NCBI GenBank assembly: GCA_030604735.1 | Contig: JAUVVG010000017.1 | Location: 1 to 64,000 of the forward strand | Source: Azoarcus sp. | Lineage (GTDB): Bacteria > Pseudomonadota > Gammaproteobacteria > Burkholderiales > Rhodocyclaceae | Length of the DNA stretch: 64,000 nt | Direction of reading: 5' to 3' | Shown here: one piece after another, positions 35,003-46,335 of the stretch | How the letters are laid out: each line of letters opens with the position of its first letter | Position numbering within the stretch: position 1 is the first letter of the stretch | Position numbers and translations under genes: made by a program | Notes under the pieces: generated by a model | What the model was told of the DNA's origin: nothing | Database searches by the model: none | What the model saw: only the letters and a program-made list of their open reading frames with translations

Positions 35003-36361
35003 ATGCTCGACAATCTTACCCAACGCCTGTCAAAAGTCGTCAAAACCCTCCGCGGCCAGGCTCGCCTGACCGAGGACAACATCCAGGAGGCGATGCGCGA
35101 GGTGCGCATGGCCTTGCTCGAGGCCGATGTCGCGCTGCCGGTGGTCAAGGAACTGATCACCCGGGTCAAGGAGAAGGCGATCGGCCAGGAGGTGATCGGG
35201 TCGCTGACGCCGGGACAGGCGCTGGTCGGGGTCGTGCATGATGAACTGAAGGCCTTGATGGGTGGCTCGCATACCGGACTGGATCTGTCGACCCAGCCGC
35301 CGGCGGTGATTCTGATGGCTGGTCTGCAGGGCGCGGGCAAGACGACGACGACCGGCAAGCTCGGCAAGCTGTTGCATGAGCGGATGAAGAAGAAGGTGCT
35401 GGCGGTATCGACCGACGTCTATCGTCCGGCCGCGATCGAACAGTTGAAAACCGTGGCCGGCCAGGCCGGCGTCGACTTTTTCGCCTCGACGATCGAACAG
35501 AAGCCTGTCGCTATCGCGCAGGCGGCCCTGGACCATGCGCGACGTCATTACTATGACGTGGTGCTGGTCGATACCGCCGGTCGTCTGGCGATCGACGAGG
35601 CGATGATGGCCGAGATCAAGGCCTTGCATGCCGCGGTCAAGCCGGTCGAGACCCTGTTCGTGGTCGATGCGATGCTGGGCCAGGATGCGGTCAATACTGC
35701 ACGGGCGTTCAACGAGGCCTTGCCGCTGACCGGTGTGGTGCTGACCAAGCTCGATGGCGATTCGCGTGGCGGCGCCGCGCTGTCGGTGCGCCATGTCACC
35801 GGCAAGCCGCTCAAGTTCGCCGGTGTGGGTGAGAAGCTCTCGGGCCTGGAAGAATTCCATCCGGAGCGCATGGCCAGCCGCATCCTCGGCATGGGCGACA
35901 TCATGGGTCTGGTCGAAGAGGCGAGACGTGGTGTCGACGAGGAGAAAGCGCGTGATTTCGCGAAGAAGCTGAAGTCTGGCAAGGGCTTCGACCTGAACGA
36001 TTTCAAGGAGCAGATCGCCCAGATGCGCAAGATGGGCGGGCTGTCGTCGATGCTGGACAAGTTGCCTGCCCAGTTCGCGCAGGCGGCCGGTCAGTTGCAG
36101 GGCGGGGCGGAAGAGAAGCAGATCGGCAGGATAGAAGGCATCATCAATTCGATGACACCGTCCGAGCGGGCCAAACCCGAGCTACTCAAGGCCAGCCGCA
36201 AGCGACGTATCGCGACCGGCGCCGGGGTGTCGGTGCAGGAGGTCAACCGTTTGCTGAAACAGTTCGAGCAGACCCAGAAGATGATGAAGCAGTTCTCAAA
36301 GGGGGGCATGCAGAAGATGATGCGCAGCATGAAGGGCATGCTGCCCGGCATGCCGCGTTGA
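35003..36361 (+). CDS. ffh: Signal recognition particle GTPase Ffh
   Basis: The 452-residue product is the protein subunit of SRP, targeting nascent membrane proteins. ATG 35003 (MLDNLTQRLSKVVKTLRGQ) gives the family start; 26 more residues in frame upstream are not homologous. The NG domain shows GLQGAGKTTTTGKL, DVYRPAAIEQL, VLVDTAGR and TKLDGDSRGGAALS. The methionine-rich M domain follows from about residue 320 and ends MMRSMKGMLPGMP. Divergent from the CcsA-like gene. Confidence 0.98.
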   Translation: MLDNLTQRLSKVVKTLRGQARLTEDNIQEAMREVRMALLEADVALPVVKELITRVKEKAIGQEVIGSLTPGQALVGVVHDELKALMGGSHTGLDLSTQPPAVILMAGLQGAGKTTTTGKLGKLLHERMKKKVLAVSTDVYRPAAIEQLKTVAGQAGVDFFASTIEQKPVAIAQAALDHARRHYYDVVLVDTAGRLAIDEAMMAEIKALHAAVKPVETLFVVDAMLGQDAVNTARAFNEALPLTGVVLTKLDGDSRGGAALSVRHVTGKPLKFAGVGEKLSGLEEFHPERMASRILGMGDIMGLVEEARRGVDEEKARDFAKKLKSGKGFDLNDFKEQIAQMRKMGGLSSMLDKLPAQFAQAAGQLQGGAEEKQIGRIEGIINSMTPSERAKPELLKASRKRRIATGAGVSVQEVNRLLKQFEQTQKMMKQFSKGGMQKMMRSMKGMLPGMPR

Positions 36362-36374
36362 GCGGGGGCAGGCC

Positions 36375-37124
36375 ATGAATTTCGGTGCAATCATCATCGG
36401 TGACGAGATCCTTTCCGGTCGCCGGACCGACAAGCATCTGGTGAAACTGATCGAGATGCTCGGTGCGCGCGGGTTGAAGCTCTCGTGGGCGCGCTATGTC
36501 GGCGACGAGCCAGGCAGGCTCTTGCAGATGTTGCGCGAGAGTTTCGCCAGTGGTGACACGGTTTTCAGCTTCGGCGGCATCGGCGCGACGCCGGACGATC
36601 GGACCCGGCAGTCGGCAGCGGCCGCGCTGGACCTCGATCTGGCGCTCCACCCCGAGGCGGAGGCGCTGATACGGGCCAAGTTCGGTGGTGAGATCACGCC
36701 ATACCGTTTGCAGATGGGCGTCTTTCCGGTCGGGAGCGAGATCATCCCCAACCCCTACAACCAGATCCCCGGTTTCTCGATCCGCAACCATTTCTTCGTT
36801 CCCGGTTTTCCGGTGATGGCCTGGCCGATGGTCGAATGGGTGTTGGACACCCGTTTTGCGGACTTGCACCATCGAGACGACTATGTGGAACAGTCGATCA
36901 CGATCGAGGATGCGCTTGAGGGTCATCTGATCGACTTGATGGAGCAGGTGACCGCGGCGTTTCCCGAAGCGAGCCTCTTCAGTCTGCCGACCGTGGCTGG
37001 AGATGGCCTCAAACGCTCGGTTGAACTGGGTATGAAAGGCGCGACGGCGCAGGTCGAGGCAGCGATGCGCTTGATCAAGAATGAAGTGAGCGCCAGGGGT
37101 TACGTGTGGCAGGACAAGGGCTGA
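36375..37124 (+). CDS. CinA-like molybdopterin-binding-domain protein
   Basis: The 249-residue protein has a MoaB/MoeA-type domain with IIGDEILSGRRTDKHLVKLI at the start and FSFGGIGATPDDRTRQSAA near residue 60, the binding loop of the molybdopterin-binding fold in CinA N-terminal domains. The C-terminal half is unlike MoeA. Relatives include YgaD/CinA and stand-alone competence/damage-inducible-type proteins; an exact reaction is not known. It starts 14 bases after ffh and overlaps the next gene. Confidence 0.88.
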   Translation: MNFGAIIIGDEILSGRRTDKHLVKLIEMLGARGLKLSWARYVGDEPGRLLQMLRESFASGDTVFSFGGIGATPDDRTRQSAAAALDLDLALHPEAEALIRAKFGGEITPYRLQMGVFPVGSEIIPNPYNQIPGFSIRNHFFVPGFPVMAWPMVEWVLDTRFADLHHRDDYVEQSITIEDALEGHLIDLMEQVTAAFPEASLFSLPTVAGDGLKRSVELGMKGATAQVEAAMRLIKNEVSARGYVWQDKG

Positions 37125-37915
37125 AGCTGTTCGGTTCCGGTCGGACGCCGAGCGTCGCGCCAACCGAAACTCGCGCGGAGATCGTCATCGCTGGCCGGGC
37201 GCTGAGCTATACCTTGAAGCACTCGTCGCGACGCAGTTTTGCGTTGCAGCTCGATCCGCGCGGCATTCGGGTGGCGGCGCCGCTCGGCGCGAGGCGGGAA
37301 GAAGTCGAACGCTTTGTGCAAGGACATGCCGGCTGGCTGATCGACAAGCTCGGCCAGCAGGCGCAACGGCAGGCAAGACAGTTGTTCGAGCCCGTCGACG
37401 GTGCTCTGTTTCCCGTATTTGGACAATCGTGTCGTCTCCGCCTGATCGATCACTCGCGCGGCGTGAAGTGGGGTAGGGCCGAAGACGGGCTGGAAGAGTT
37501 GTGCATCGGGCGGCGAGCCGATCCCGACCGTATGCTTGTCGCGGCGTTGAAGAAGCGGTCGCTCGTCTGGTTCGAAGGGCGGGTAGCCGAGTATTGTCAC
37601 AGGCTAGGCTTGGTACCGCCACCGGTCGGGATCACGTCCGCCCGGACCCGCTGGGGGAGTTGCAGCGCGCGCAGCGGCATCCGGCTTCATTGGCGGCTGC
37701 TCCACCTCCCCGCTGCGTTGGGTGACTATGTCGTCGCGCACGAAGTGGCGCATCTGCTCGAAATGAATCATTCCCCCCGCTTCTGGTCTGTGGTCGAGCG
37801 GCTTTATCCCGACTGGCGATCCGCGCGGGTCGCGCTACGCAAGGCAGGGGCGGAGCTACCTATGATCGGTGTTGCGCGTGGGCGTGAGCCGGTCGATGAC
37901 ATCAGAGAGGACTGA
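37106..37915 (+). CDS. YgjP/WLM-type zinc metallopeptidase (M48-like)
   Basis: The 269-residue protein starts at GTG inside the end of the CinA-like gene (19-base overlap). Residues about 30-130 are the DUF45 N-terminal part ([18 protein letters not shown]-like, [20 protein letters not shown]). The zinc site is [19 protein letters not shown] (HExxH, near residue 210), preceded by [21 protein letters not shown]. Members are proposed metalloproteases; physiological substrate unknown. Confidence 0.9.
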   Translation: MAGQGLKLFGSGRTPSVAPTETRAEIVIAGRALSYTLKHSSRRSFALQLDPRGIRVAAPLGARREEVERFVQGHAGWLIDKLGQQAQRQARQLFEPVDGALFPVFGQSCRLRLIDHSRGVKWGRAEDGLEELCIGRRADPDRMLVAALKKRSLVWFEGRVAEYCHRLGLVPPPVGITSARTRWGSCSARSGIRLHWRLLHLPAALGDYVVAHEVAHLLEMNHSPRFWSVVERLYPDWRSARVALRKAGAELPMIGVARGREPVDDIRED

Positions 37916-37916
37916 C

Positions 37917-38300
37917 ATGCGTTTGTTGCACACGATGTTGCGAGTGGGAAACCTGGATCGCTCGCTGGCCTTTTATACCGAAGTGCTGGGGATGCGGCTG
38001 CTTCGTCGGCAGGACTATCCGGAGGGGCGGTTTACGCTGGCCTTCGTGGGCTTTCAGGACGAATCCGAAGGGGCGGTGATCGAACTGACCCATAACTGGG
38101 ATACCGAGTCCTACGACCTGGGCAATGGCTACGGCCATATCGCACTCGCGGTGCCGGATGCGTACAAGGCATGCGAGGATGTGCGCGCCCGTGGCGGCAA
38201 GGTGGTGCGCGAGGCTGGGCCCATGAAACATGGCTCGACCGTGATCGCTTTTATCGAAGATCCGGATGGGTACAAGATCGAGCTGATCCAGCGCAGCTGA
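37917..38300 (+). CDS. gloA: Lactoylglutathione lyase (glyoxalase I)
   Basis: The 127-residue product detoxifies methylglyoxal with glutathione. The ATG at 37917 has GAGAGG just upstream. The metal ligands His5, Glu56, His74 and Glu122 are all present, with family motifs [25 protein letters not shown] and [12 protein letters not shown]. The two-domain glyoxalase fold is complete and the length is normal. It follows the metallopeptidase gene by one base. Confidence 0.97.
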   Translation: MRLLHTMLRVGNLDRSLAFYTEVLGMRLLRRQDYPEGRFTLAFVGFQDESEGAVIELTHNWDTESYDLGNGYGHIALAVPDAYKACEDVRARGGKVVREAGPMKHGSTVIAFIEDPDGYKIELIQRS

Positions 38301-38314
38301 AGTCTTTTCCGGGA

Positions 38315-38908
38315 TCAGACCGGAGGCAGCGAGCGGGTCGGGCGTCGCGCAAGCGTCGCGAAAATCAGTGACATGCCGGCTATCAATGCAAGTAGCGCTA
38401 ACAAGCCTTCTAGCAGGGTGCGCCGCAGCGTCGCACGCAGCGGTGCGAGATCGTATTCGAGGTGTATCCATCCGATAGGCGCGATCTCGCCGATCGGCAC
38501 CCGTATCGATGCGCTGGTCCAGTTGCCGAGAATCAGGGAAAGCAACGAGCTGCCCGGATCGGTCGCGGCAACGGGAATTTCGCCGCTCGCCGCGGCGCTC
38601 AGGTTGCCGGCAAGATTCCGTCGTACCGCCGCCAGGGGGTGCTCCCTACGATCCATGACCTGAATCGACAGAACACCGTCGAACTCATTGAATGATTCGA
38701 GGCTGCTGGATACCGCGATCCGGTCGTTTCCTGCAACTGCGATGTTCACCCGCGAAGCGATGTTGTGTGCGACCGCGGCCGCCTGTGTGTGGAGCATGGT
38801 CGCGCCGTGCGCCGCTTGTCGATGCAAAAGAAAAGCAAGGAGCACCAAGCCCGCACTGGTCAGGCACACGACGAACAGGGAAAAGGTGCGCTTGGGTGAA
38901 AGACTCAT
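38315..38908 (-). CDS. Membrane sensor-domain protein without an output domain
   Basis: From the ATG at 38908 (MSLSPKRTFSLFVVCLTSAG) this is a 197-residue protein with two membrane helices (about 9-27 and about 165-185) flanking a periplasmic domain of about 135 residues (NIAVAGNDRIAVSSSLESFNE, LSIQVMDRREHPLAAVR). That layout resembles CHASE8-like sensor domains of diguanylate cyclases and histidine kinases, but the chain ends a few residues after the second helix (RPTRSLPPV). No HAMP, GGDEF or kinase domain follows, so it is either truncated or a stand-alone sensor. The frame is open to 39160 without better starts. Confidence 0.6.
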   Translation of the reverse strand: MSLSPKRTFSLFVVCLTSAGLVLLAFLLHRQAAHGATMLHTQAAAVAHNIASRVNIAVAGNDRIAVSSSLESFNEFDGVLSIQVMDRREHPLAAVRRNLAGNLSAAASGEIPVAATDPGSSLLSLILGNWTSASIRVPIGEIAPIGWIHLEYDLAPLRATLRRTLLEGLLALLALIAGMSLIFATLARRPTRSLPPV

Positions 38909-39214
38909 CGAGGCGGTCGAATCGAGCGGAAGTGTAATCACGGACCTGGCGGTACGCGTAGTTTTTCGCATGAACTGGGCACGATCGTAACAGCACCGGC
39001 GTGGTCGCGGGATGAACACCGTCACGGAGGGGGCGAGATGACTGGCGGCGGTAAAGCAATACGCCAGCGCCACTGATGGAGCTGGAGCTTGGCGTGTTGT
39101 CGATCGAGCGCAAGGACACCACCCCGGGGAGCCGTGCTGCGTGCGTGGCTGGAGCAACACGTACTGCCGGAGAGAAAGAAAAAGCCCCGTGACCTTGCGT
39201 CACGGGGCTTTGGA
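38909..39214. other. Gap between the sensor gene and tRNA-Ile
   Basis: About 300 bases with no supported gene; the open frames here lack starts with ribosome sites or known motifs. It contains the tRNA terminator at 39181-39211 and may hold the promoter of the sensor gene. Confidence 0.5.
39181..39211 (-). terminator. Rho-independent terminator of tRNA-Ile
   Basis: AAAGCCCCGTGAC and GTCACGGGGCTTT form a perfect 13-base stem with loop CTTGC, followed on the minus strand by a T run (CTTTTTCTTTC). It lies four bases beyond the tRNA 3' end. Confidence 0.92.
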
Positions 39215-39291
39215 TGGTGGGCCCAGAGGGACTTGAACCCCCGACCAAGCGATTATGAGTCGCCTGCTCTAACCAACTGAGCTATAGGCCC
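39215..39291 (-). tRNA. tRNA-Ile2, anticodon CAU (lysidine-type)
   Basis: The 77 bases fold as a complete cloverleaf: acceptor GGGCCTA with its complement, D-arm AGTTGGTTA, anticodon stem GGCGA/TCGCT around loop CTCATAA, variable TGGTC, T-loop TTCAAGT and an encoded CCA end. The anticodon CAT sits at 39255-39257. The body, especially AGCAGGCGACTCATAATCGC and TTGGTC, matches E. coli ileX (Ile2) rather than elongator or initiator tRNA-Met. So it should read AUA after TilS converts C34 to lysidine. An ATTGTA/TACAAT box at 39302-39307 is a possible -10. Confidence 0.93.
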
Positions 39292-39402
39292 GGAACTGCA
39301 TATTGTAACGTTGTTCGACCGATTTCCGGCTCGTAGGGCACTTGCGCACCGCTCAGCGCGGCCGGGGATTGGCCCCGGTTCCGGCTGGGAGTGTGTGCGC
39401 GG

Positions 39403-41448
<2,046 letters not shown>

Positions 41449-41508
41449 GGCACTCCTTGAATCGCGGTAGAGATTAATTGGGGAAACCGTAAATTATACT
41501 ATAAATTC

Positions 41509-43332
41509 TTAGTCTTGCGGCTTGTCGGTCAGGTTCCGTTTCTCGAGCAACAATTCTGCGAGGCGGTGCCTGTCCGCGCTGGAGAGGCCGTGTTCCCGCT
41601 CCTGCTGTGCGAGCGACAGAATCTCCCGGTTGATCATGTCGGCGTGCAGTTTCTTCACGGTGTCTTCGAAAAGGGTTTCGATCACGGTTTCATCGTAGTC
41701 GGTCCCGACGAGATCTGCTGCCGCGCGTGCGATCGTGTCGGCGTGCGGCGTGTCCCGGTAGCGTTCGACCAGTGCGCCCAGTCCGCAGTCCGGATCGATG
41801 TCGCCGACCTCCATCGCGTCCACCAGTGCGGCCAGACTCCGGCCTTCGTCGCTGTCCAGCGGGATCAGGGCGATTGGAAGTCGTGCGATCCAGGCAGGGT
41901 GTTGCAGCACCAGCCTGAGCAAGGTGCCGGCGGCCGGAATCGGCGCACGGCGACTGCGCGCGCTGCGGGACGGTTGAGGGGTGTGGCGTGCCGGGTGGGC
42001 GGCGTGGTCGCCATCGCCGTCCCAGCGCTTGTCGTGGCGGCGGGTCGAGGTGTGCGTGCCGAAGGCCTCTTCGACTTCGCGCTGACTCAATCCGCTCAGC
42101 TCCCCGATTTGTTTGACCAGTTGCAGTCGGAGAAGGGGCGCGGCGACTTGCGTGACCAGTGGGCGGGCGTCATGAACGAGCCTCGATCGGCCCTCGGCGC
42201 TGCCGAGATCCAGTTCTGCGCTCAGCGCGTCGATCAGGAATCCGGCGAGCGGTTTCGCTTCGCGCGCCGCCCGTTCGAGCGCGTCGGCCCCTTCGCTGCG
42301 TACGAAGGAGTCGGGGTCGTGCTGTTCGGGAAGAAACAGAAAGGCCAGCGTGATGTCGTCACGCAGTGCTTCCAGCGACGACTCCAGGGCGCGCCAGGCG
42401 GCCTTGCGACCGGCTGCATCGCCGTCGAAGCAGAATACGATGCGGTCGGTGTGCCGCAGCAAGGCCTTGATGTGGTGCGGTGTCGTGGCCGTACCCAGTG
42501 TCGCGACCGCATTGCAGACGCCGAACTGGGCGAGCGAAACGACGTCCATGTAGCCTTCGACGACCAGGACGTAGCCCGCGTCCCGGATCGGTTTCTGGGC
42601 CTGGATCAGGCCGTAGAGCTCACGGCCCTTCTCGAACAACGGCGTTTCCGGCGAATTCAGGTACTTGGGCTCGCCCTTGTCTAGCACGCGACCGCCAAAT
42701 GCGATGATCCTCCCCCTGCGGTCCTGGATCGGAAACATGATGCGATCGCGGAAGCGGTCATAGCGCCGGCCGGCTTCGTTCTCGATCACGAGGCCGGCCT
42801 CCAGCAACGGCCGGGCGTCGTATGCCGGAAAGACCTTGTGCAGACCCTGCCAGTCGTCAGGCGCGTAGCCGATGCCGAAGCGGGCGGCGATTTCACCAGT
42901 GAGGCCGCGACGTGTGAGGTAGTCGATCGCGACTGGGCTGTGGCGCAACTGCTCGCGGTAGAAACGGGCGGCGGTCGCCATGGCGTCGATTAGCGCATCC
43001 TGCTCGGCCGGTGGAGGGGCGAAGCGGCCGGACGGGTTGGCTTCTTGCGGAACTTCGACGCCTACCTGGCGTGCGAGCTCGGTGACCGCCTCGACGAAGC
43101 TCAGTCCGCTGTACTCCATCAGGAAGCCGATCGCGTTGCCGTGCACGCCGCAGCCAAAGCAGTGATAGAACTGCTTGGAGGGGCTGATCGAGAAGGACGG
43201 GGTCTTCTCGCCATGAAAAGGGCAGCAGGCGAAGTAGTTGGCCCCACCTTTCTTGAGCGTAAGGTGGCGTTCGATGACATCGACGATGTCGACGCGTCCG
43301 AGCAGGTCCTGGATGAACGACTGGGGGATCAT
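41509..43332 (-). CDS. dnaG: DNA primase
   Basis: The 607-residue primase has the N-terminal zinc-binding domain (ACCPFHGEKTPSFSISPSKQFYHCFGCG, about 35-65), the RNA polymerase/TOPRIM core (VLVVEGYMDVVSLAQFGV near 260; CFDGDAAGRKAAW near 305) and a C-terminal helicase-binding domain. Middle of the rpsU-dnaG-rpoD operon. A strong hairpin in the upstream gap may reduce its expression relative to rpsU. Confidence 0.98.
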   Translation of the reverse strand: MIPQSFIQDLLGRVDIVDVIERHLTLKKGGANYFACCPFHGEKTPSFSISPSKQFYHCFGCGVHGNAIGFLMEYSGLSFVEAVTELARQVGVEVPQEANPSGRFAPPPAEQDALIDAMATAARFYREQLRHSPVAIDYLTRRGLTGEIAARFGIGYAPDDWQGLHKVFPAYDARPLLEAGLVIENEAGRRYDRFRDRIMFPIQDRRGRIIAFGGRVLDKGEPKYLNSPETPLFEKGRELYGLIQAQKPIRDAGYVLVVEGYMDVVSLAQFGVCNAVATLGTATTPHHIKALLRHTDRIVFCFDGDAAGRKAAWRALESSLEALRDDITLAFLFLPEQHDPDSFVRSEGADALERAAREAKPLAGFLIDALSAELDLGSAEGRSRLVHDARPLVTQVAAPLLRLQLVKQIGELSGLSQREVEEAFGTHTSTRRHDKRWDGDGDHAAHPARHTPQPSRSARSRRAPIPAAGTLLRLVLQHPAWIARLPIALIPLDSDEGRSLAALVDAMEVGDIDPDCGLGALVERYRDTPHADTIARAAADLVGTDYDETVIETLFEDTVKKLHADMINREILSLAQQEREHGLSSADRHRLAELLLEKRNLTDKPQD

Positions 43333-43447
43333 CTCGCGCGGCTGGCCTGTGACGGCGGTCTTTGACCGTTGGACGACCCGGATGGGGCGATTGCTTGTCT
43401 GCTTCGGTCAGCTTCGGCTGCCAATTCTTGGTGTTCGAAGCAAAATG

Positions 43448-43489
43448 GACGCGCCGGGCGCGACCTTCACCGGTCGCCCCCGGCGCGTC
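43448..43489 (-). terminator. Attenuator-like hairpin between rpsU and dnaG
   Basis: Two 18-base arms (starting GACGCGCCGGG and ending CCCGGCGCGTC) pair with one mismatch around loop TTCACC, followed by a short T4 run on the minus strand. In E. coli a terminator in the same place lowers dnaG expression; this one is likely analogous. Confidence 0.75.
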
Positions 43490-43512
43490 GAATGCATTGA
43501 TCGATAGCTCGA

Positions 43513-43725
43513 TCAGTACAGCTTGGGCGGCAGCATCTGGCTGCGCAGGCGCTTGTGATTGCGCTTGACCGCTGCGGCCAGCTTGCGCTTGCGCTCTGCG
43601 GTGGGCTTTTCGTAAAACTCACGTGAACGCAACTCGGTCAGCAAACCGGTTTTTTCGATGGTGCGCTTGAAGCGACGGATGGCGACTTCAAACGGCTCGT
43701 TTTCCTTTACGCGAATACCGGGCAT
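43513..43725 (-). CDS. rpsU: 30S ribosomal protein S21
   Basis: The 70-residue basic protein is the small-subunit S21 needed for 16S 3'-end interactions in initiation. It has the usual [26 protein letters not shown] start and a Lys/Arg-rich tail ([17 protein letters not shown]). First gene of the rpsU-dnaG-rpoD operon, with a good sigma-70-type promoter about 40 bases upstream. Confidence 0.98.
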   Translation of the reverse strand: MPGIRVKENEPFEVAIRRFKRTIEKTGLLTELRSREFYEKPTAERKRKLAAAVKRNHKRLRSQMLPPKLY

Positions 43726-43765
43726 TACGGAATTCCTTGGTTGAATTGGGTGCAGATAAACAACG

Positions 43766-43795
43766 ATTATAGCGGCAGGTTTTGGAATGGCGCAA
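43766..43795 (-). promoter_or_regulatory. rpsU-dnaG-rpoD promoter
   Basis: On the minus strand TTGCGC (43795-43790) and TATAAT (43771-43766) are separated by 18 bases, and the rpsU start is about 40 bases further. This is the best sigma-70-like pair in the gap between rpsU and tsaD. Confidence 0.75.
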
Positions 43796-43905
43796 GGTCT
43801 GAATGAAGGCGAAGCACGGTTTTGTCAGTCTCCGCCGGATCAGGCTACACTCGGCCGCGCTGAGGAATGTGTGCGATGACGCGAAAGGACAAGGTTTTGG
43901 CGGCG

Positions 43906-44955
43906 ATGAAAGTATTGGGTATCGAGACATCCTGTGACGAGACCGGGGTCGCGGTGTATGACACCGAGGCAGGTCTACTCGGGCATAGGGTCCACTCGCA
44001 GATCGACCTTCATGCCGCCTATGGCGGTGTCGTGCCCGAACTGGCGTCCCGTGATCACATCCGGCTTCTGCCGGTGCTGGTCAGGCAAACCCTGGAGGCG
44101 GCGGGCTGCAGTCTTCAGGATGTTTCGGCGATTGCCTATACGGCCGGACCAGGCCTGGCGGGAGCGCTGCTGGTCGGTGCGAGCTTTGCCGAGTCACTCG
44201 GGGTCGCCCTCGACGTGCCGGTGTTGCCTATTCATCACCTAGAGGGTCACCTGCTTTCACCGCTGCTGTCGGTCAGGCCGCCCAGTTTTCCGTTCGTCGC
44301 CTTGCTGGTGTCGGGTGGGCATACCCAGTTGATGTCGGTCTCAGCGGTCGGTGATTACGTCCTGTTGGGCGAGACTTTGGATGACGCTGCCGGCGAGGCC
44401 TTCGACAAGACCGCCAAGCTGATGGGGCTGGGCTATCCGGGCGGGCCGCAACTGGCTGCGCTGGCCGAAACCGGCGTGCCGGGGCGTTTCGCATTGCCGC
44501 GCCCGATGCTTCGCTCGGGTGACCTCGATTTCAGCTTCAGCGGGCTGAAGACCGCGGTCCTCAACGTCGTCAGCCGGCCCGACTGGTCCGACACCGACAC
44601 GGCCGCCCTGGCAGCGGATTTTCAGGAGGCCGTGGTCGACGTGCTGTGCGCGAAGGCGCTGGGCGCATTGAAGCTCAGCGGGCTCTCTCAGTTGGTGGTG
44701 GCCGGCGGGGTGGGGGCCAATCGCAGGCTGCGCGAGCGGCTCGATGCGGCGGTGAGCAAGGTCGGCGCCGAGGTGTTCTACCCCGAGCCGGCGCTGTGCA
44801 CCGACAATGGCGCGATGATCGCCTTCGCCGGGGCCTTGCGACTGGTTGCCGGGGAGTCGGGGCGGAACGACGCCTCAGTCCGGGTCAGGCCACGCTGGCC
44901 GCTGGCCGAGTTGCAGCGTCCGAATCGGGAACAGGATCGATTGCCAGGAGGCTGA
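43906..44955 (+). CDS. tsaD: tRNA N6-threonylcarbamoyladenosine synthase subunit TsaD
   Basis: The product from ATG 43906 ([19 protein letters not shown]), about 349 residues, adds threonylcarbamoyl to A37 of ANN-decoding tRNAs with TsaB and TsaE. The metal-binding HHLEGHLLS (near 110), VSGGHTQL (near 135), [10 protein letters not shown], and [12 protein letters not shown] at the C-terminus are all intact. The frame is open to 43867 but the ATG at 43906 fits the family. Divergent from rpsU; a TACACT box around 43844-43850 is a possible -10. Confidence 0.97.
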   Translation: MKVLGIETSCDETGVAVYDTEAGLLGHRVHSQIDLHAAYGGVVPELASRDHIRLLPVLVRQTLEAAGCSLQDVSAIAYTAGPGLAGALLVGASFAESLGVALDVPVLPIHHLEGHLLSPLLSVRPPSFPFVALLVSGGHTQLMSVSAVGDYVLLGETLDDAAGEAFDKTAKLMGLGYPGGPQLAALAETGVPGRFALPRPMLRSGDLDFSFSGLKTAVLNVVSRPDWSDTDTAALAADFQEAVVDVLCAKALGALKLSGLSQLVVAGGVGANRRLRERLDAAVSKVGAEVFYPEPALCTDNGAMIAFAGALRLVAGESGRNDASVRVRPRWPLAELQRPNREQDRLPGG

Positions 44956-45123
44956 CTTTTCAGGCTGCGACGTGCGAAAGCTGCCGTGTGCCTGTTCTCG
45001 GGCTTGCTTGCTCCTGAGGCATTCGCGTCGCGTCTGTCGAAGTCTGGTTACGGAAGCGCTTTTCGGCGCCAGCGAGCCAAGGTCCGGATGACATCCAAGG
45101 ACTAGGCGTGCGTCGCCGCCTGA

Positions 45124-45717
45124 TCAGGACTTCTTTGCGCCGATCTTTCCTTCGGTGCCGTTCTTCAGCTTGCGGATATTGTCGGCATGACGCCAGACCA
45201 GCAGGGCGGCCATGACCAGGAAAACCCCGAACACTGGGGCGTCGTCGATCAGGAACAGGCTGGCAATCGGTGCCATTCCAGCCGCCGACAAGGCGGCCAC
45301 CGACGAGTAACGCGTGGTGAAGGCGACCAGCAGCCAGGTGGCCAGTGCGATCGATGCGATCAGTGGGCTGATGCCCAGAATCACGCCGAGTGCGGTCGCC
45401 ACACCCTTGCCGCCCTTGAAGCGCAAGAAAATACTGAATACATGGCCCAGTAGTGCGAACAGCCCTGCAAGCGCGGCCTCGCCCGCACTGAAACCCAGCG
45501 CTGCCGCGAGCCAGACGGCGAACCATCCCTTGGCGCAGTCGCCGACCAGGGTGACGATGGCAGCCGCCTTGTTGCCGCTGCGCAGCACGTTGGTCGCGCC
45601 CGGATTGCCCGAACCGTATTTGCGCGGATCCTCCAGCCGGAATAGTTTGCTGGCAATGATGGCGAACGGGACCGAACCGATCAGGAAGGCGGCAAGTGCA
45701 AGTAGGAGTAGTGACAT
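45124..45717 (-). CDS. plsY: Glycerol-3-phosphate acyltransferase PlsY
   Basis: The 197-residue membrane protein transfers acyl groups from acyl-phosphate to glycerol-3-phosphate. It has the conserved SVPFAIIASK, YGSGNPGATNVLRSGNK and FKGGKGVATALGV loops, with about five hydrophobic helices between them, and a Lys-rich tail. Divergent from folB, as in many betaproteobacteria. Confidence 0.97.
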   Translation of the reverse strand: MSLLLLALAAFLIGSVPFAIIASKLFRLEDPRKYGSGNPGATNVLRSGNKAAAIVTLVGDCAKGWFAVWLAAALGFSAGEAALAGLFALLGHVFSIFLRFKGGKGVATALGVILGISPLIASIALATWLLVAFTTRYSSVAALSAAGMAPIASLFLIDDAPVFGVFLVMAALLVWRHADNIRKLKNGTEGKIGAKKS

Positions 45718-45875
45718 GAAGGCTATGGAGTCGTTTGGAGCGGACCGATGAGAGAGACATTCTCGGTCGATTTCAAGTTTGTCTCGTCCACATCCTGATC
45801 CGTGTCAGGGTTCGAGTCGAGACGCGGGTGCGAAGTCCGGGCGAAACGCCGCTCGCTGGCGGATCAAGCGCCCTG

Positions 45876-45896
45876 TTAGAATCGGCAAGATTCTAA
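45876..45896. promoter_or_regulatory. Palindrome overlapping the folB -10
   Basis: TTAGAATC and GATTCTAA form a perfect eight-base inverted repeat with spacer GGCAA. The left arm includes TAGAAT, a -10-like hexamer (TGTTAGAAT) 26 bases before folB; the right arm offers the mirror for the opposite strand toward plsY. Could be an operator or a symmetric divergent promoter. Confidence 0.5.
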
Positions 45897-45908
45897 TCGG
45901 GAAACCAC

Positions 45909-46286
45909 ATGGATTTCATCTTCATCGAAGAATTGCGGGTGCAGGCCTGGGTCGGCATTTACCCTAGGGAGAAGGCCGCGCCCCAGACCGTCGAACTGCA
46001 TTTGACATTCGGCGTGCCGGATTCGGCTGCCGAGCGGGACGAAATCGATGACACGATCAATTATGCGGATGTCGTCGAACGACTCCGCAAGGAATTGGCC
46101 GAGCGCCACTTCAACCTCATAGAAACGCTGGGCGAGTATGTCGTTGGGCTGCTTTTCGACGAGTTTGGTGCACCCTGGGTCAAGCTCAAGATTGCGAAGA
46201 TCGGCGTGATGAAAGATGTGAGACGGGTCGGGGTGTATATCCAGCGAGGCAAGGATGGGCGTTCTCTTCCCGAATTGTCGGGTTAG
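45909..46286 (+). CDS. folB: Dihydroneopterin aldolase
   Basis: The 125-residue product cleaves dihydroneopterin in folate synthesis. It starts MDFIFIEELRVQAWVGIYPREK, with the conserved Glu in QTVELHLTF, a DTINYADVVERL segment, the LIETLGEYVVGLLF helix and the catalytic Lys in KLKIAKIGVMKDVRRVGVYI. Length is normal for the tetrahydrobiopterin fold. NudB, an earlier step, is also encoded in the window. Confidence 0.96.
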   Translation: MDFIFIEELRVQAWVGIYPREKAAPQTVELHLTFGVPDSAAERDEIDDTINYADVVERLRKELAERHFNLIETLGEYVVGLLFDEFGAPWVKLKIAKIGVMKDVRRVGVYIQRGKDGRSLPELSG

Positions 46287-46335
46287 GAAAATTTGTCCTG
46301 AAACCCCTCGCCAGCCGGATTGGGCTGCCTTGAGC

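Noticed and set aside
39215-39291. tRNA-Met call for the CAU anticodon tRNA
   Set aside because: The stem and variable sequence match Ile2 (ileX-type) rather than elongator or initiator Met.
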